Assembly: GCF_010550245.1 (NCBI RefSeq)
Contig: NZ_JAAGLU010000029.1
Span: 79,997 to 143,996 of the forward strand
Direction: 5' to 3'
From: Streptomyces sp. SID12501
Lineage (GTDB): Bacteria; Actinomycetota; Actinomycetes; Streptomycetales; Streptomycetaceae
DNA: 64,000 bases
Shown: one piece after another, positions 8,922 to 16,431 of the stretch
How the letters are laid out: each line of letters opens with the position of its first letter
Position numbering within the stretch: position 1 is the first letter of the stretch
Program-made: the position numbers and the translations under genes
Notes under the pieces: generated by a model
What the model saw: only the letters and a program-made list of their open reading frames with translations
What the model was told of the DNA's origin: nothing
The model's database searches: none

Positions 8922-10504
8922 CCTCATACGCCCACGGGACCAGCGACACCCCGCTGCTGGGAGACACGATCGGCGCCGGCCTGGACCGGGCCGTCGCGAG
9001 ATGGCCCGACCGTGAGGTGCTGGTCGACGTGCCCTCGGGGCGGCGCTGGACGTACGCCCAATTCACCGCGGAAGTCGACGAGTTGGCGTACGCGCTGATC
9101 GCGAGCGGGATCGCCGTGGGCGACCGGGTGGGCATCTGGGCGGTCAACTGCCCCGAATGGGTGCTGGTCCAGTACGCCACCGCGCGGATCGGCGCGGTCA
9201 TGGTGAACATCAACCCGGCCTACCGCACCCATGAGGTCGAGTACGTCCTCAAGCAGGCCGGGATCTCGCTGCTCTTCGCCTCCCTCAGGCACAAGGCGAG
9301 CGACTACCGGGCGATGGTCGGGGAAGTGCGGGGCAAGTGCCCGCAATTGCGGGAGGCCGTGTTCATCGGGGACCCGAGCTGGGACGCGCTGACCGCGCGC
9401 GGCACCCCGGTGCCGTTCCCGGAGCTGTCCTGCGACGACCCGATCAACATCCAGTACACCTCGGGCACGACCGGCTTCCCGAAGGGGGCCACGCTCTCCC
9501 ACCACAACATCCTCAACAACGGTTACTTCGTCGGTGAGTTGATCGCCTACACCGAGCAGGACCGGGTGTGCGTCCCGGTGCCCTTCTACCACTGCTTCGG
9601 CATGGTGATGGGCAACCTCGCGGCTACCTCGCACGGCGCGTGCGTCGTGATCCCGGCTCCGTCCTTCGAACCGGCGGCGACCCTGCGGGCGGTGGCCGAG
9701 GAGCGCTGCACCTCGCTGTACGGCGTACCGACCATGTTCATCGCGGAGTTGAACCTCCCCGACTTCGCGACGTACGACCTGTCGTCCCTGCGCACCGGCA
9801 TCATGGCGGGCTCGCCCTGCCCGGTCGAGGTGATGAAACGGGTGGTCGGCGAGATGCACATGGCCGAGGTGTCCATCGCCTACGGCATGACGGAGACCTC
9901 CCCGGTGTCGCTCCAGACCCGCCGGGACGACGACCTGGAACACCGCACCGGCACGGTCGGCCGGGTCCTCCCGCACATCGAGGTCAAGGTCGTCGACCCG
10001 GCGACCGGAGTGACTCGACCACGAGGCAGCGCGGGGGAGTTGTGCACCCGCGGTTACAGCGTGATGCTCGGCTACTGGCAGCAGCCCGAGAAGACCGCCG
10101 AGTCGGTCGACGCGGGCCGCTGGATGCACACCGGCGACCTCGCCGTGATGCGCGAGGACGGCTACGTCGAGATCGTCGGCCGCATCAAGGACATGATCAT
10201 CCGGGGTGGCGAGAACATCTACCCGCGCGAGATCGAGGAGTTCCTGTACGGCCATCCGAAGATCGCCGACGTCCAGGTGGTCGGTGTGCCGCACGAGCGG
10301 TACGGCGAGGAGGTCCTCGCGTGTGTCATCCCGCACGAGGACACCGAACCGCTCACCCTCGCCGAGCTGCGGGCCTTCTGCGAGGGGCGGTTGGCCCACT
10401 ACAAGATCCCGAGCCGGTTGCAGGTGCTGGACGCCTTCCCGATGACGGTGTCGGGGAAGGTGCGGAAGGTGGAGCTGCGGGAGAGATACGCCGGGGAGCG
10501 GTGA
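8918..10504 (+). CDS. Fatty-acyl-CoA synthetase, FadD-like
   Basis: A 528-residue AMP-binding ligase of the FadD branch. Motifs are YTSGTTGFPKG (P-loop), YGMTETSP, HTGDLAVM and the catalytic KVRKVEL region near the end (TVSGKVRK). The PAYRTHEVEYVLKQ and PFYHCFGMVMG blocks are typical of medium/long-chain fatty acid synthetases. It starts at a GTG that overlaps the previous stop (GTGA), so both ligases form one operon. A pair of ligases with different substrate ranges side by side suggests uptake or degradation of mixed fatty acids. The order ligase, FadD-like ligase, then gcl agrees with the S. coelicolor neighbourhood as I recall it. Confidence 0.9.
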   Translation: MTSYAHGTSDTPLLGDTIGAGLDRAVARWPDREVLVDVPSGRRWTYAQFTAEVDELAYALIASGIAVGDRVGIWAVNCPEWVLVQYATARIGAVMVNINPAYRTHEVEYVLKQAGISLLFASLRHKASDYRAMVGEVRGKCPQLREAVFIGDPSWDALTARGTPVPFPELSCDDPINIQYTSGTTGFPKGATLSHHNILNNGYFVGELIAYTEQDRVCVPVPFYHCFGMVMGNLAATSHGACVVIPAPSFEPAATLRAVAEERCTSLYGVPTMFIAELNLPDFATYDLSSLRTGIMAGSPCPVEVMKRVVGEMHMAEVSIAYGMTETSPVSLQTRRDDDLEHRTGTVGRVLPHIEVKVVDPATGVTRPRGSAGELCTRGYSVMLGYWQQPEKTAESVDAGRWMHTGDLAVMREDGYVEIVGRIKDMIIRGGENIYPREIEEFLYGHPKIADVQVVGVPHERYGEEVLACVIPHEDTEPLTLAELRAFCEGRLAHYKIPSRLQVLDAFPMTVSGKVRKVELRERYAGER

Positions 10505-10540
10505 GGGCGGCGGTTTCGACGGCCGGGGCCGAGGGCTTAC

Positions 10541-10937
10541 GGAGGCAGGCGGGGCCGACGGTCGAGGCTGGTCTCGGTTTCTGTGGTGCGGATCCTTGGG
10601 CAGGGTCTGAGGGGGCCTGTCGGGGGCGCTGGGAGCGGCGGTTTCGGTGTCGGGGGTTGAGGTTCTGCGGTTGCGGAGGCGGGGCGGCCTGGCGTTCGAG
10701 TCTGCTCTCGGCCTCTGTGGTGCCGGTCCTTGGGCAGGGCCTGAGGGGGCTTGCCGAGGGCGCTGAGGGCGGGGGTTTCGGTGTCGGGGGTTCAGGGTCA
10801 GCGCGTGAAGGGGCGGGGCCTGGCGTTCGAGTCCGGTGCCGGATTCTGGGGTGCGGATTCTTCCGCAGGAGCTGAGAGAGCTCGTCGGGGGCGCTGGTAG
10901 CGGGGGTTCTGGCGTCCGGGGTTCAGGGCCTGCGCAT
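10541..10937. repeat. Three imperfect 131-135 bp tandem copies of a gene's 3' end
   Basis: Units begin near 10541, 10676 and 10807. The unit beginning near 10938 is the real 3' end of the acetyltransferase gene. Each unit repeats, in order, a GNGGGGCC block, GNTCGAG, a CTCGG/TTCTG-TG block, CGGATNCTT, a GGGGGCGCTG block and GGTTCAGG, whose TCA is the gene's stop codon. Read on the minus strand, the unit at 10807 still encodes a relic (RIRTPESGTGLER) of the gene's own RKIRVLEAEHGLDR. The copies are frameshifted and diverged, so they are old duplications rather than assembly errors. Confidence 0.7.
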
Positions 10938-11426
10938 GCAGACGCGGGGCCAGCGGTCGAGGCCGTGCTCGGCCTCCAATACGCGGATCTTCCGCAGCCC
11001 CGGGGTGAGTTCGGCGTCGTCGAGGGTGCGGAAGCCCAGACGGGCGTAATAGGGCGCGTTCCACGGGACCTCGGTGAACGTGGTCAGGGTGAGGTGGGTC
11101 AGGCCTTCGTCGCGGGCACGGTCGGCGGCGTACGTGAGGAGTGCCCGGCCGATGCGCCGGTGCGCGAAGTCGGGGTGGACGGAGACCTGTTCGATGTGGA
11201 GGGCGCCGTCCACCGGTTCGGCGATCAGATAGGCCAGGGGGTGGGCATCGTCGTCGGTGGCGACCCAGGCGCGGCCCGCTCGCCGGTAACTCTCCAGTAC
11301 GTCCAGGGCAGGTGGCTCGTCGTCCGCGATCTCCGCCATCCCGAGCTCGCGGAAGGGATAGCCGGCGGCGCGTTCGACGGCGCGCAGGGCGGGGAGTTCG
11401 GCGGCGCGGGCCGGGCGGATGTGCAT
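10923..11426 (-). CDS. GNAT family N-acetyltransferase
   Basis: A 167-residue GCN5-related acetyltransferase. The acetyl-CoA-binding motif A is VSVHPDFAHRRIGRALL, where the usual R/Q-x-x-G-x-G/A pattern appears as RRIGRA. The family's C-terminal half includes YYARLGFRTL. The substrate is unknown; members of this subgroup acetylate small amines or protein N-termini. ATG 11426 (MHIRPA) matches the family's usual start, while GTG 11450 would add eight residues with a ribosome binding site that is too close. Its last codons lie in the fourth unit of the tandem repeat that continues downstream. Confidence 0.85.
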   Translation of the reverse strand: MHIRPARAAELPALRAVERAAGYPFRELGMAEIADDEPPALDVLESYRRAGRAWVATDDDAHPLAYLIAEPVDGALHIEQVSVHPDFAHRRIGRALLTYAADRARDEGLTHLTLTTFTEVPWNAPYYARLGFRTLDDAELTPGLRKIRVLEAEHGLDRWPRVCMRRP

Positions 11427-11496
11427 CTGCACAGTATCCGGCGGGGGCACGCTCCGGGCACGCGGTTATCCGGTCCGAGGCAGAGCTGCCGGGGCC

Positions 11497-12246
11497 TCAG
11501 GCCCCGGTGGCGTCGAGGTCGTCGGCCGGGCTGTTGACCGGCTGCGGGGTGCCGGTGAGGTCGAGGACGAACAGGGGGACGCCGAGGTTCTCGGCGCCGG
11601 CGCGGGCCTCGTCCTCGTACCCGGCGAGGGAGAAGTAGACGCAGGCCGAGGACTCCGTCATGGCCGTCAGCCACAGGCACTCGACGTCCCGCAGCGACGC
11701 CGGGCTCACCGTCGGGTCGACCTGCGCCAGGACTCCCCGGGCGGCCAGCCCCACACCGGACGGGGGCCGCTGGTCGGCGCGGCGGATGTCCTGGTATCCG
11801 AGCCAGCGCAGATAGAGGGCGGCGGCGGTGACCGCGTCGCGTGCGGTGCGGATGGTGACGGGCTGGAAGGCGCGCCGGGGGCGGGGGCGGGGGCGGGGGG
11901 CGCGGAGGGCGGCGGGGAGCTTCGCGGCACCGGGCGGGGACCGGTCGTCCTTCGTCCGTGGCCCGGTCGGCTGGGTGTCCGGGACCGGCCGTGTCACCGG
12001 GATACGCAGGACCGTGCCGCAGGGGCAGCCCAGTTCGGGGTGCGGCCACTGGTCCCTGCGGCCACAGGCCGCGCAGCGCACGGTGACCCACTGTTCGTCC
12101 CAGACGCGGTGGGTGACAGCCGTCGCGGTCGTCCGCGGATCGAGCGACGGTCTCACCGGCGCACCGCACGCGCACGGATAGGACGGCGCCGCGTACAGAT
12201 GCTCGCGCAGGCAGGCCGGACACCGCACCGGCATGCTCTCGGCCAT
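11497..12246 (-). CDS. Zinc-ribbon protein with Mrr/REase-like C-terminus
   Basis: A 249-residue protein of unknown role. The first 90 residues have four CxxC or CxC pairs (CPAC, CACG, CAAC, CPCG) that can form two zinc ribbons. A Pro/Arg-rich linker follows. The C-terminal 110 residues (AALYLRWLGYQDI, RGVLAQVD, CVYFSLAGYEDEA, GVPLFVLDLTG) have the helix-strand spacing of the Mrr/restriction-endonuclease-like fold, but the catalytic D-(E/Q)-x-K is not obvious, so this is inference. GGAG lies 6 nt before ATG 12246, four codons inside the longer frame. It is divergent from gcl across a 200-bp shared promoter region. Confidence 0.7.
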   Translation of the reverse strand: MAESMPVRCPACLREHLYAAPSYPCACGAPVRPSLDPRTTATAVTHRVWDEQWVTVRCAACGRRDQWPHPELGCPCGTVLRIPVTRPVPDTQPTGPRTKDDRSPPGAAKLPAALRAPRPRPRPRRAFQPVTIRTARDAVTAAALYLRWLGYQDIRRADQRPPSGVGLAARGVLAQVDPTVSPASLRDVECLWLTAMTESSACVYFSLAGYEDEARAGAENLGVPLFVLDLTGTPQPVNSPADDLDATGA

Positions 12247-12317
12247 GGCCAACTCCACTACGTGACGTCGGGGTCAGAGCCCCATCGTGCTGCACGGAAC
12301 CCCCGCTTGTCCGTCTC

Positions 12318-12346
12318 TTGACGGCCTTCGCGAGCCCACTTACATT
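12318..12346 (+). promoter_or_regulatory. Sigma-70-type promoter of gcl
   Basis: TTGACG (12318-12323) is followed after exactly 17 nt by TACATT (12341-12346), a good HrdB-type -35/-10 pair. Transcription would start near 12353, inside the first of two operator boxes, leaving a leader of about 95 nt before ATG 12448. Confidence 0.6.
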
Positions 12347-12348
12347 AT

Positions 12349-12384
12349 TTCCAGATAGCGGAACAAAAATTCCACAGTACGGAA
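12349..12384. promoter_or_regulatory. Paired TTCC-N7-GGAA operators at gcl
   Basis: Box 1 is TTCCagatagcGGAA (12349-12363) and box 2 is TTCCacagtacGGAA (12370-12384). Their starts are 21 bp apart, two helical turns, so a protein could bind both on one DNA face. They cover the predicted start site, as expected for repression. The same arrangement precedes hyi. IclR-type regulators such as AllR control these genes in other bacteria and favour TGGAA/TTCCA halves; linking these boxes to AllR is inference. Confidence 0.65.
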
Positions 12385-12447
12385 AAATCACGGAAGCTTT
12401 CTCTCTCCGCGGGGCGCGACGGGAGTACGAATCCGAGGAGTTGCTCC

Positions 12448-14232
12448 ATGGCACGTATGACCGCTGCCCGCGCGGCAGTCGAGATCCTCAAGCGGGAGGG
12501 CGTCACGCACGCGTTCGGTGTGCCCGGCGCGGCGATCAACCCCTTCTACGCGGCGCTCAACGCCGCCGGCGGGATCAGCCACACCCTCGCCCGCCATGTC
12601 GAGGGCGCCTCGCACATGGCCGAGGGCTACACACGCACCCACCCCGGCAACATCGGTGTCTGCGTGGGGACTTCGGGCCCGGCCGGCACCGACATGATCA
12701 CGGGGCTGTACTCCGCGACCGGCGACTCGATCCCGATCCTCTGCATCACCGGTCAGGCGCCCACCGCGGTGATCCACAAGGAGGACTTCCAGGCCGTCGA
12801 CATCGCCTCCATCGCCCGGCCGGTCACGAAGATGGCCACCACCGTGCTGGAGGCCGGCCAGGTCCCCGGCGTCCTCCAGCAGGCCTTCCACCTGATGCGG
12901 TCGGGCCGCCCCGGGCCGGTGCTGGTCGACCTGCCGGTCGACGTCCAGCAGACGGAGATCGAGTTCGACCCGGAGACCTACGCGCCGCTGCCCGTCCACA
13001 AGCCGGTCGCGACCCGCGCCCAGATCGAGAAGGCGCTCACGCTGCTGAACGCGTCGCACCGGCCGCTGATCGTGGCGGGCGGCGGCATCATCAACGCCGA
13101 CGCGGCCGAACTCCTGGTCGAGTTCGCCGAGTTGACGGGTGTGCCGGTCATCCCCACCCTCATGGGCTGGGGGGTGCTGCCGGACGGCCACGACCTGAAC
13201 GCCGGCATGGTCGGCCTCCAGACCTCGCACCGCTACGGCAACGCCACGTTCCTGGAATCCGACTTCGTCCTCGGCATCGGCAACCGCTGGGCCAACCGTC
13301 ACACCGGCCGGCTCGACGTCTACACGGCCGGCCGTACCTTCGTCCACGTCGACATCGAGCCCACCCAGATCGGCCGCATCTTCGCTCCCGACTACGGCAT
13401 CGCCTCGGACGCGAAGGCCGCGCTGGAGCTCTTCATTACGGTGGCAAGGGAGTTGAGGGACTCGGGCGGTCTCCCGGACCGCTCCGAGTGGGCGGCGGCG
13501 ACCCAGGAACGCAGAGCCCGCCTCCAGCGGCGTACGCACTTCGACGACATCCCGATCAAGCCGCAGCGCGTGTACGAGGAGATGAACAAGGCCTTCGGCC
13601 CCGAGACACGGTACGTGACGACGATCGGCCTCTCCCAGATCGCCGGCGCCCAGCTGCTGCACGTCCACCGGCCCCGCCACTGGATCAACTGCGGCCAGGC
13701 GGGCCCCCTCGGCTGGACGATTCCGGCCGCGCTGGGTGTCGCCGTCGCCGACCCGGAGGCGTCCGTGGTGGCCCTCTCCGGTGACTACGACTTCCAGTTC
13801 ATGATCGAGGAGCTGGCGGTCGGCGCCCAGCACCGCATCCCGTACGTCCACGTCCTGGTGAACAACTCCTACCTGGGCCTGATCCGGCAGGCGCAGCGGG
13901 CCTTCGACATCGACTTCCAGGTCAACCTGGAGTTCGAGAACCTCAACTCGCCCGAGCTGGGAGCCTACGGCGTCGACCACGTCAAGGTCGCCGAGGGCCT
14001 CGGCTGCAAGGCGATCCGCGTGACGGACCCGGCGGACCTGGCCACCGCCTTCGAGGAGGCCAAGAAGCTCGCGGCGCAGCACCGGGTCCCGGTGATCGTC
14101 GAGGCGATCCTGGAGCGCGTCACGAACATCTCGATGTCGACGACCAACGACATAGGAAACGTGGTGGAGTTCGAGGACATCGCGACTGAACCGAGCCATG
14201 CGCCGACGTCGATCAGGACGCTGAAGGTCTGA
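12448..14232 (+). CDS. gcl: Glyoxylate carboligase (tartronate-semialdehyde synthase)
   Basis: A 594-residue thiamine-diphosphate enzyme that joins two glyoxylates into tartronate semialdehyde plus CO2, the first step of the glycerate route from allantoin or glycolate. Val51 (ARHVEGASH) replaces the glutamate that nearly all other ThDP enzymes use; this valine is the hallmark of Gcl. The ThDP/Mg site GDYDF...NNSYLG and the FAD-binding middle domain are present. ATG 12448 has a GGAG element about 6 nt upstream. It converges on glxR/hyi, which supply the next reductase and an isomerase, and shares their operator pattern. Confidence 0.96.
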   Translation: MARMTAARAAVEILKREGVTHAFGVPGAAINPFYAALNAAGGISHTLARHVEGASHMAEGYTRTHPGNIGVCVGTSGPAGTDMITGLYSATGDSIPILCITGQAPTAVIHKEDFQAVDIASIARPVTKMATTVLEAGQVPGVLQQAFHLMRSGRPGPVLVDLPVDVQQTEIEFDPETYAPLPVHKPVATRAQIEKALTLLNASHRPLIVAGGGIINADAAELLVEFAELTGVPVIPTLMGWGVLPDGHDLNAGMVGLQTSHRYGNATFLESDFVLGIGNRWANRHTGRLDVYTAGRTFVHVDIEPTQIGRIFAPDYGIASDAKAALELFITVARELRDSGGLPDRSEWAAATQERRARLQRRTHFDDIPIKPQRVYEEMNKAFGPETRYVTTIGLSQIAGAQLLHVHRPRHWINCGQAGPLGWTIPAALGVAVADPEASVVALSGDYDFQFMIEELAVGAQHRIPYVHVLVNNSYLGLIRQAQRAFDIDFQVNLEFENLNSPELGAYGVDHVKVAEGLGCKAIRVTDPADLATAFEEAKKLAAQHRVPVIVEAILERVTNISMSTTNDIGNVVEFEDIATEPSHAPTSIRTLKV

Positions 14233-14247
14233 CGCCGAGGCCCTGGC

Positions 14248-14293
14248 GGCATGGAAGGAGGGGGTGCCCATGGGCACCCCCTCCTTCCATGCC
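14248..14293. terminator. Perfect 46-bp palindrome, bidirectional terminator
   Basis: The two 23-bp arms are fully complementary with no spacer (centre between 14270 and 14271); each arm runs from GGCATGGAAGG to GGGTGCCCA. It lies 15 nt after the gcl stop and between converging genes, so it can end transcripts from both sides. Confidence 0.8.
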
Positions 14294-14334
14294 GTTGTTC
14301 CCCGTTGTCCCTCCGCGTGAGCTGGATGTGAGGT

Positions 14335-14396
14335 TTCCGGGCGGCGCCAACGCCTGGGCGCGACAGGACAGTTGTCAGCGGTGGCGCCGCCCGGAA
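14335..14396 (-). terminator. Long-loop inverted repeat after glxR
   Basis: Arms TTCCGGGCGGCGCCA (14335-14349) and TGGCGCCGCCCGGAA (14382-14396) are perfect and separated by 32 nt. They lie 28 nt after the glxR stop, consistent with a second terminator for the minus-strand operon. Confidence 0.55.
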
Positions 14397-14424
14397 GATC
14401 AGAGGAAGGAACGGGGAGAAGGCG

Positions 14425-15315
14425 TCAGACCTCGGCGCCCGACAGGCGTTCCACGGCCCGCAGCAGGGCCGAGTGGTCCAGACCCCCGTCACCCTGCGCC
14501 CGCAGGGACGCGACGAGTTGGGCGACCACCGCGCCGACCGGCAGCGCGGCGCCGACCGTGCGGGCCGCGTCCGTCACGATGCCCATGTCCTTGTGGTGGA
14601 GGTCGATACGGAAGCCCGGTGCGAAGTCGCGGTTCAGGAAGTTGTCCTTCTTGCGCGTCAGCACGGTCGAGCCGGCCAGCCCACCGCCCAGCACCTCCAG
14701 CGCCGCCTTCAGGTCCACGCCCGACTTCTCCAGGAAGACCACGGCCTCGGCGCACGCCTGGATGTTCACGGCGACGATCAGCTGGTTGGCCGCCTTCACC
14801 GTCTGGCCGGAGCCGTGCGGACCGCACAGTACGACGGTCCTGCCGAGCGCCTCGAAGATGGGCCTGGCGCTGTCGAAGTCGGCCTGTTCACCGCCGACCA
14901 TGATGGACAGCACGGCCTCGACCGCGCCCGCCTCACCACCCGAGACAGGCGCGTCCAGCACCCGGACGCCCCTGTCCGCAGCGGCCTTCGCCAGATCCAC
15001 CGAAGTCTGCGGGGTGATCGACGACATGTCGACGAGCAGGGCACCGGGCCGCACGTTCGCCAGGATGCCCCCGGGGCCGTACGCGACCGCCTCGACCTGC
15101 GGTGACGCGGGCACCATCGTGATCACGACGTCGGCGTCGAGCACGGCGTCGGCGATCGAGGCGGCAGCCGTGCCGCCGGCGTCGACGAGGCGGTCGAGCT
15201 TGTCCTGTTCCAGGGTGAAGCCGGTGACGTCGTAACCCGCCTTGATCAGGTTCTCGGACATGGGGGAGCCCATGATGCCGAGGCCTATCCAGGCGACCTT
15301 GGGAAGATCGGTCAT
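14425..15315 (-). CDS. glxR: 2-hydroxy-3-oxopropionate (tartronate semialdehyde) reductase
   Basis: A 296-residue beta-hydroxyacid dehydrogenase that reduces tartronate semialdehyde to D-glycerate with NAD(P)H. It has the Rossmann motif GLGIMG (11-16), the substrate loop DAPVSGGEAGA (about 121-131) and the catalytic lysine Lys174 in GSGQTVKAANQ. It is second in the hyi-glxR operon; the 75-bp gap holds short direct repeats. Together with gcl it turns glyoxylate from purine breakdown into a glycolytic intermediate. Confidence 0.93.
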   Translation of the reverse strand: MTDLPKVAWIGLGIMGSPMSENLIKAGYDVTGFTLEQDKLDRLVDAGGTAAASIADAVLDADVVITMVPASPQVEAVAYGPGGILANVRPGALLVDMSSITPQTSVDLAKAAADRGVRVLDAPVSGGEAGAVEAVLSIMVGGEQADFDSARPIFEALGRTVVLCGPHGSGQTVKAANQLIVAVNIQACAEAVVFLEKSGVDLKAALEVLGGGLAGSTVLTRKKDNFLNRDFAPGFRIDLHHKDMGIVTDAARTVGAALPVGAVVAQLVASLRAQGDGGLDHSALLRAVERLSGAEV

Positions 15316-15346
15316 GACGGGGCGCCTCTCTGCTGCTGTGCTGCTC

Positions 15347-15395
15347 GGTGATGTCAGAGGTGATGTCAGGGGGATGGCAGGGGGGTGATGTCAGG
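15347..15395. repeat. Short direct repeats between hyi and glxR
   Basis: GGTGATGTCAG occurs at 15347, 15359 and 15384 with a degenerate copy near 15372. The third copy contains the hyi stop codon. It looks like local replication slippage and has no clear function. Confidence 0.5.
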
Positions 15396-16230
15396 GGGTT
15401 CGGCGTGCTTCGCGCGGCAGCCAGTCGAACGCCTCGGCGCTCGGCCGGTCGCCCGGTTTGTACTCCAGGCCCACCCAGCCCTCGTAACCGGCCTTGCGCA
15501 GCCGGTCGAGGTGGTCCGCGAGGGGGAGCGTGCCGGTGCCGGGGGCGCCGCGGCCGGGGTTGTCGGCGATCTGGACGTGCCCCGTCTTCGCGGCGAACCG
15601 GTCGATCACCGAGGTGAGGTCCTCGCCGTTCATGGACAGGTGGTAGAGGTCCATCAGGAAGCGCGCGTTGTCGAGGCCGGTCGCCGCGTTGACCCGGTCG
15701 ACGACCTCCACGGCGGCCGGGGCGCTCACCAGCGGATACCGAGGCGACTCCGGTTCGTTGAGTGCCTCGACGAGGAGGATCGCCCCGATCCGGTTCGCGG
15801 CGTGGGCCGCGAGCACCAGGTTCTCCAGCGCCAGCGCGTCCTGCTCCGCCGGGTCCACGCCCTCGGTCCGGTTGCCGTACAGCGCGTTGAGCGCGCCGCA
15901 GCCGAGCGACTCGGCCAGACCCGCGGCCACCTCGATGTTGGCGCGGAACCGCTCCGACTCCTCCCCGGGCACCGACAGGGCGCCCCGGTCCGGGCCCGGC
16001 AGCTGTCCGGCGTAGAAGTTCAGCCCGGTGAGCCGGACGCCGGCGTTTTCGATCGCGGCCCGCAGCGAGTCCAGCTCGGACTGTGCCGGGGTGGGGGAGT
16101 CGAGCCAGGGCCACCACAGCTCGACCGCGGTGAATCCGGCGGCCCGGGCCGCCGCCGGGCGCTCCAGGAGCGGGAGTTCCGTGAAGAGGATCGACAGGTT
16201 GACGTTGAAGCGCTGCTCTGTGAATCCCAT
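15391..16230 (-). CDS. hyi: Hydroxypyruvate isomerase
   Basis: A 279-residue TIM-barrel protein of the AP-endonuclease-2/Hyi family that interconverts hydroxypyruvate and tartronate semialdehyde. The start FNVNLSILFTELPLLERPAAA is the usual Hyi N-terminus. The metal-binding and catalytic glutamates lie in LLVEALNEPE and WVGLEYKPG, with an aspartate-histidine in FLMDLYHLSMNGED. ATG 16230 is preceded by AGGGG, somewhat far at about 12 nt. It is the first gene of the hyi-glxR operon. Confidence 0.92.
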   Translation of the reverse strand: MGFTEQRFNVNLSILFTELPLLERPAAARAAGFTAVELWWPWLDSPTPAQSELDSLRAAIENAGVRLTGLNFYAGQLPGPDRGALSVPGEESERFRANIEVAAGLAESLGCGALNALYGNRTEGVDPAEQDALALENLVLAAHAANRIGAILLVEALNEPESPRYPLVSAPAAVEVVDRVNAATGLDNARFLMDLYHLSMNGEDLTSVIDRFAAKTGHVQIADNPGRGAPGTGTLPLADHLDRLRKAGYEGWVGLEYKPGDRPSAEAFDWLPREARRTP

Positions 16231-16252
16231 GGCCGTCGGCGACCCCTCTTAA

Positions 16253-16288
16253 TTCCGTATGGTGGAAATAGCTTTCTGCTTTATGGAA
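16253..16288. promoter_or_regulatory. Paired TTCC-N7-GGAA operators at hyi
   Basis: Box 1 is TTCCgtatggtGGAA (16253-16267); box 2 is TTCTgctttatGGAA (16274-16288), with one mismatch. Box starts are 21 bp apart, exactly as at gcl. On the minus strand a perfect -35 TTGACA lies at 16317-16312, 23 nt before the boxes (25 nt at gcl). The -10 (about 16294-16289) is weak. The shared layout argues for one regulator of both converging operons. Confidence 0.65.
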
Positions 16289-16431
16289 GACTGCCGTCGA
16301 GTGTCGGAACTTGTCAAGAGGGGTCTCCCGAGTGGCGGGGCCGGAAGCGGGCGGTTACACAGGGTTCAACGTTCATATGAGCGGGGGTGCACGTTTCTCG
16401 TGCGCCAGTGCACTGAAGTTGTGAGGCAAAC

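Noticed and set aside
14248..14293. 46-bp palindrome as a recombination or attachment site
   Set aside because: Its place directly after gcl and between converging genes, with a GC-rich self-complementary stem, fits a terminator better.
15347..15395. Short direct repeats as a CRISPR-like array
   Set aside because: Units are 11-12 bp with no regular spacers; they are slippage repeats.
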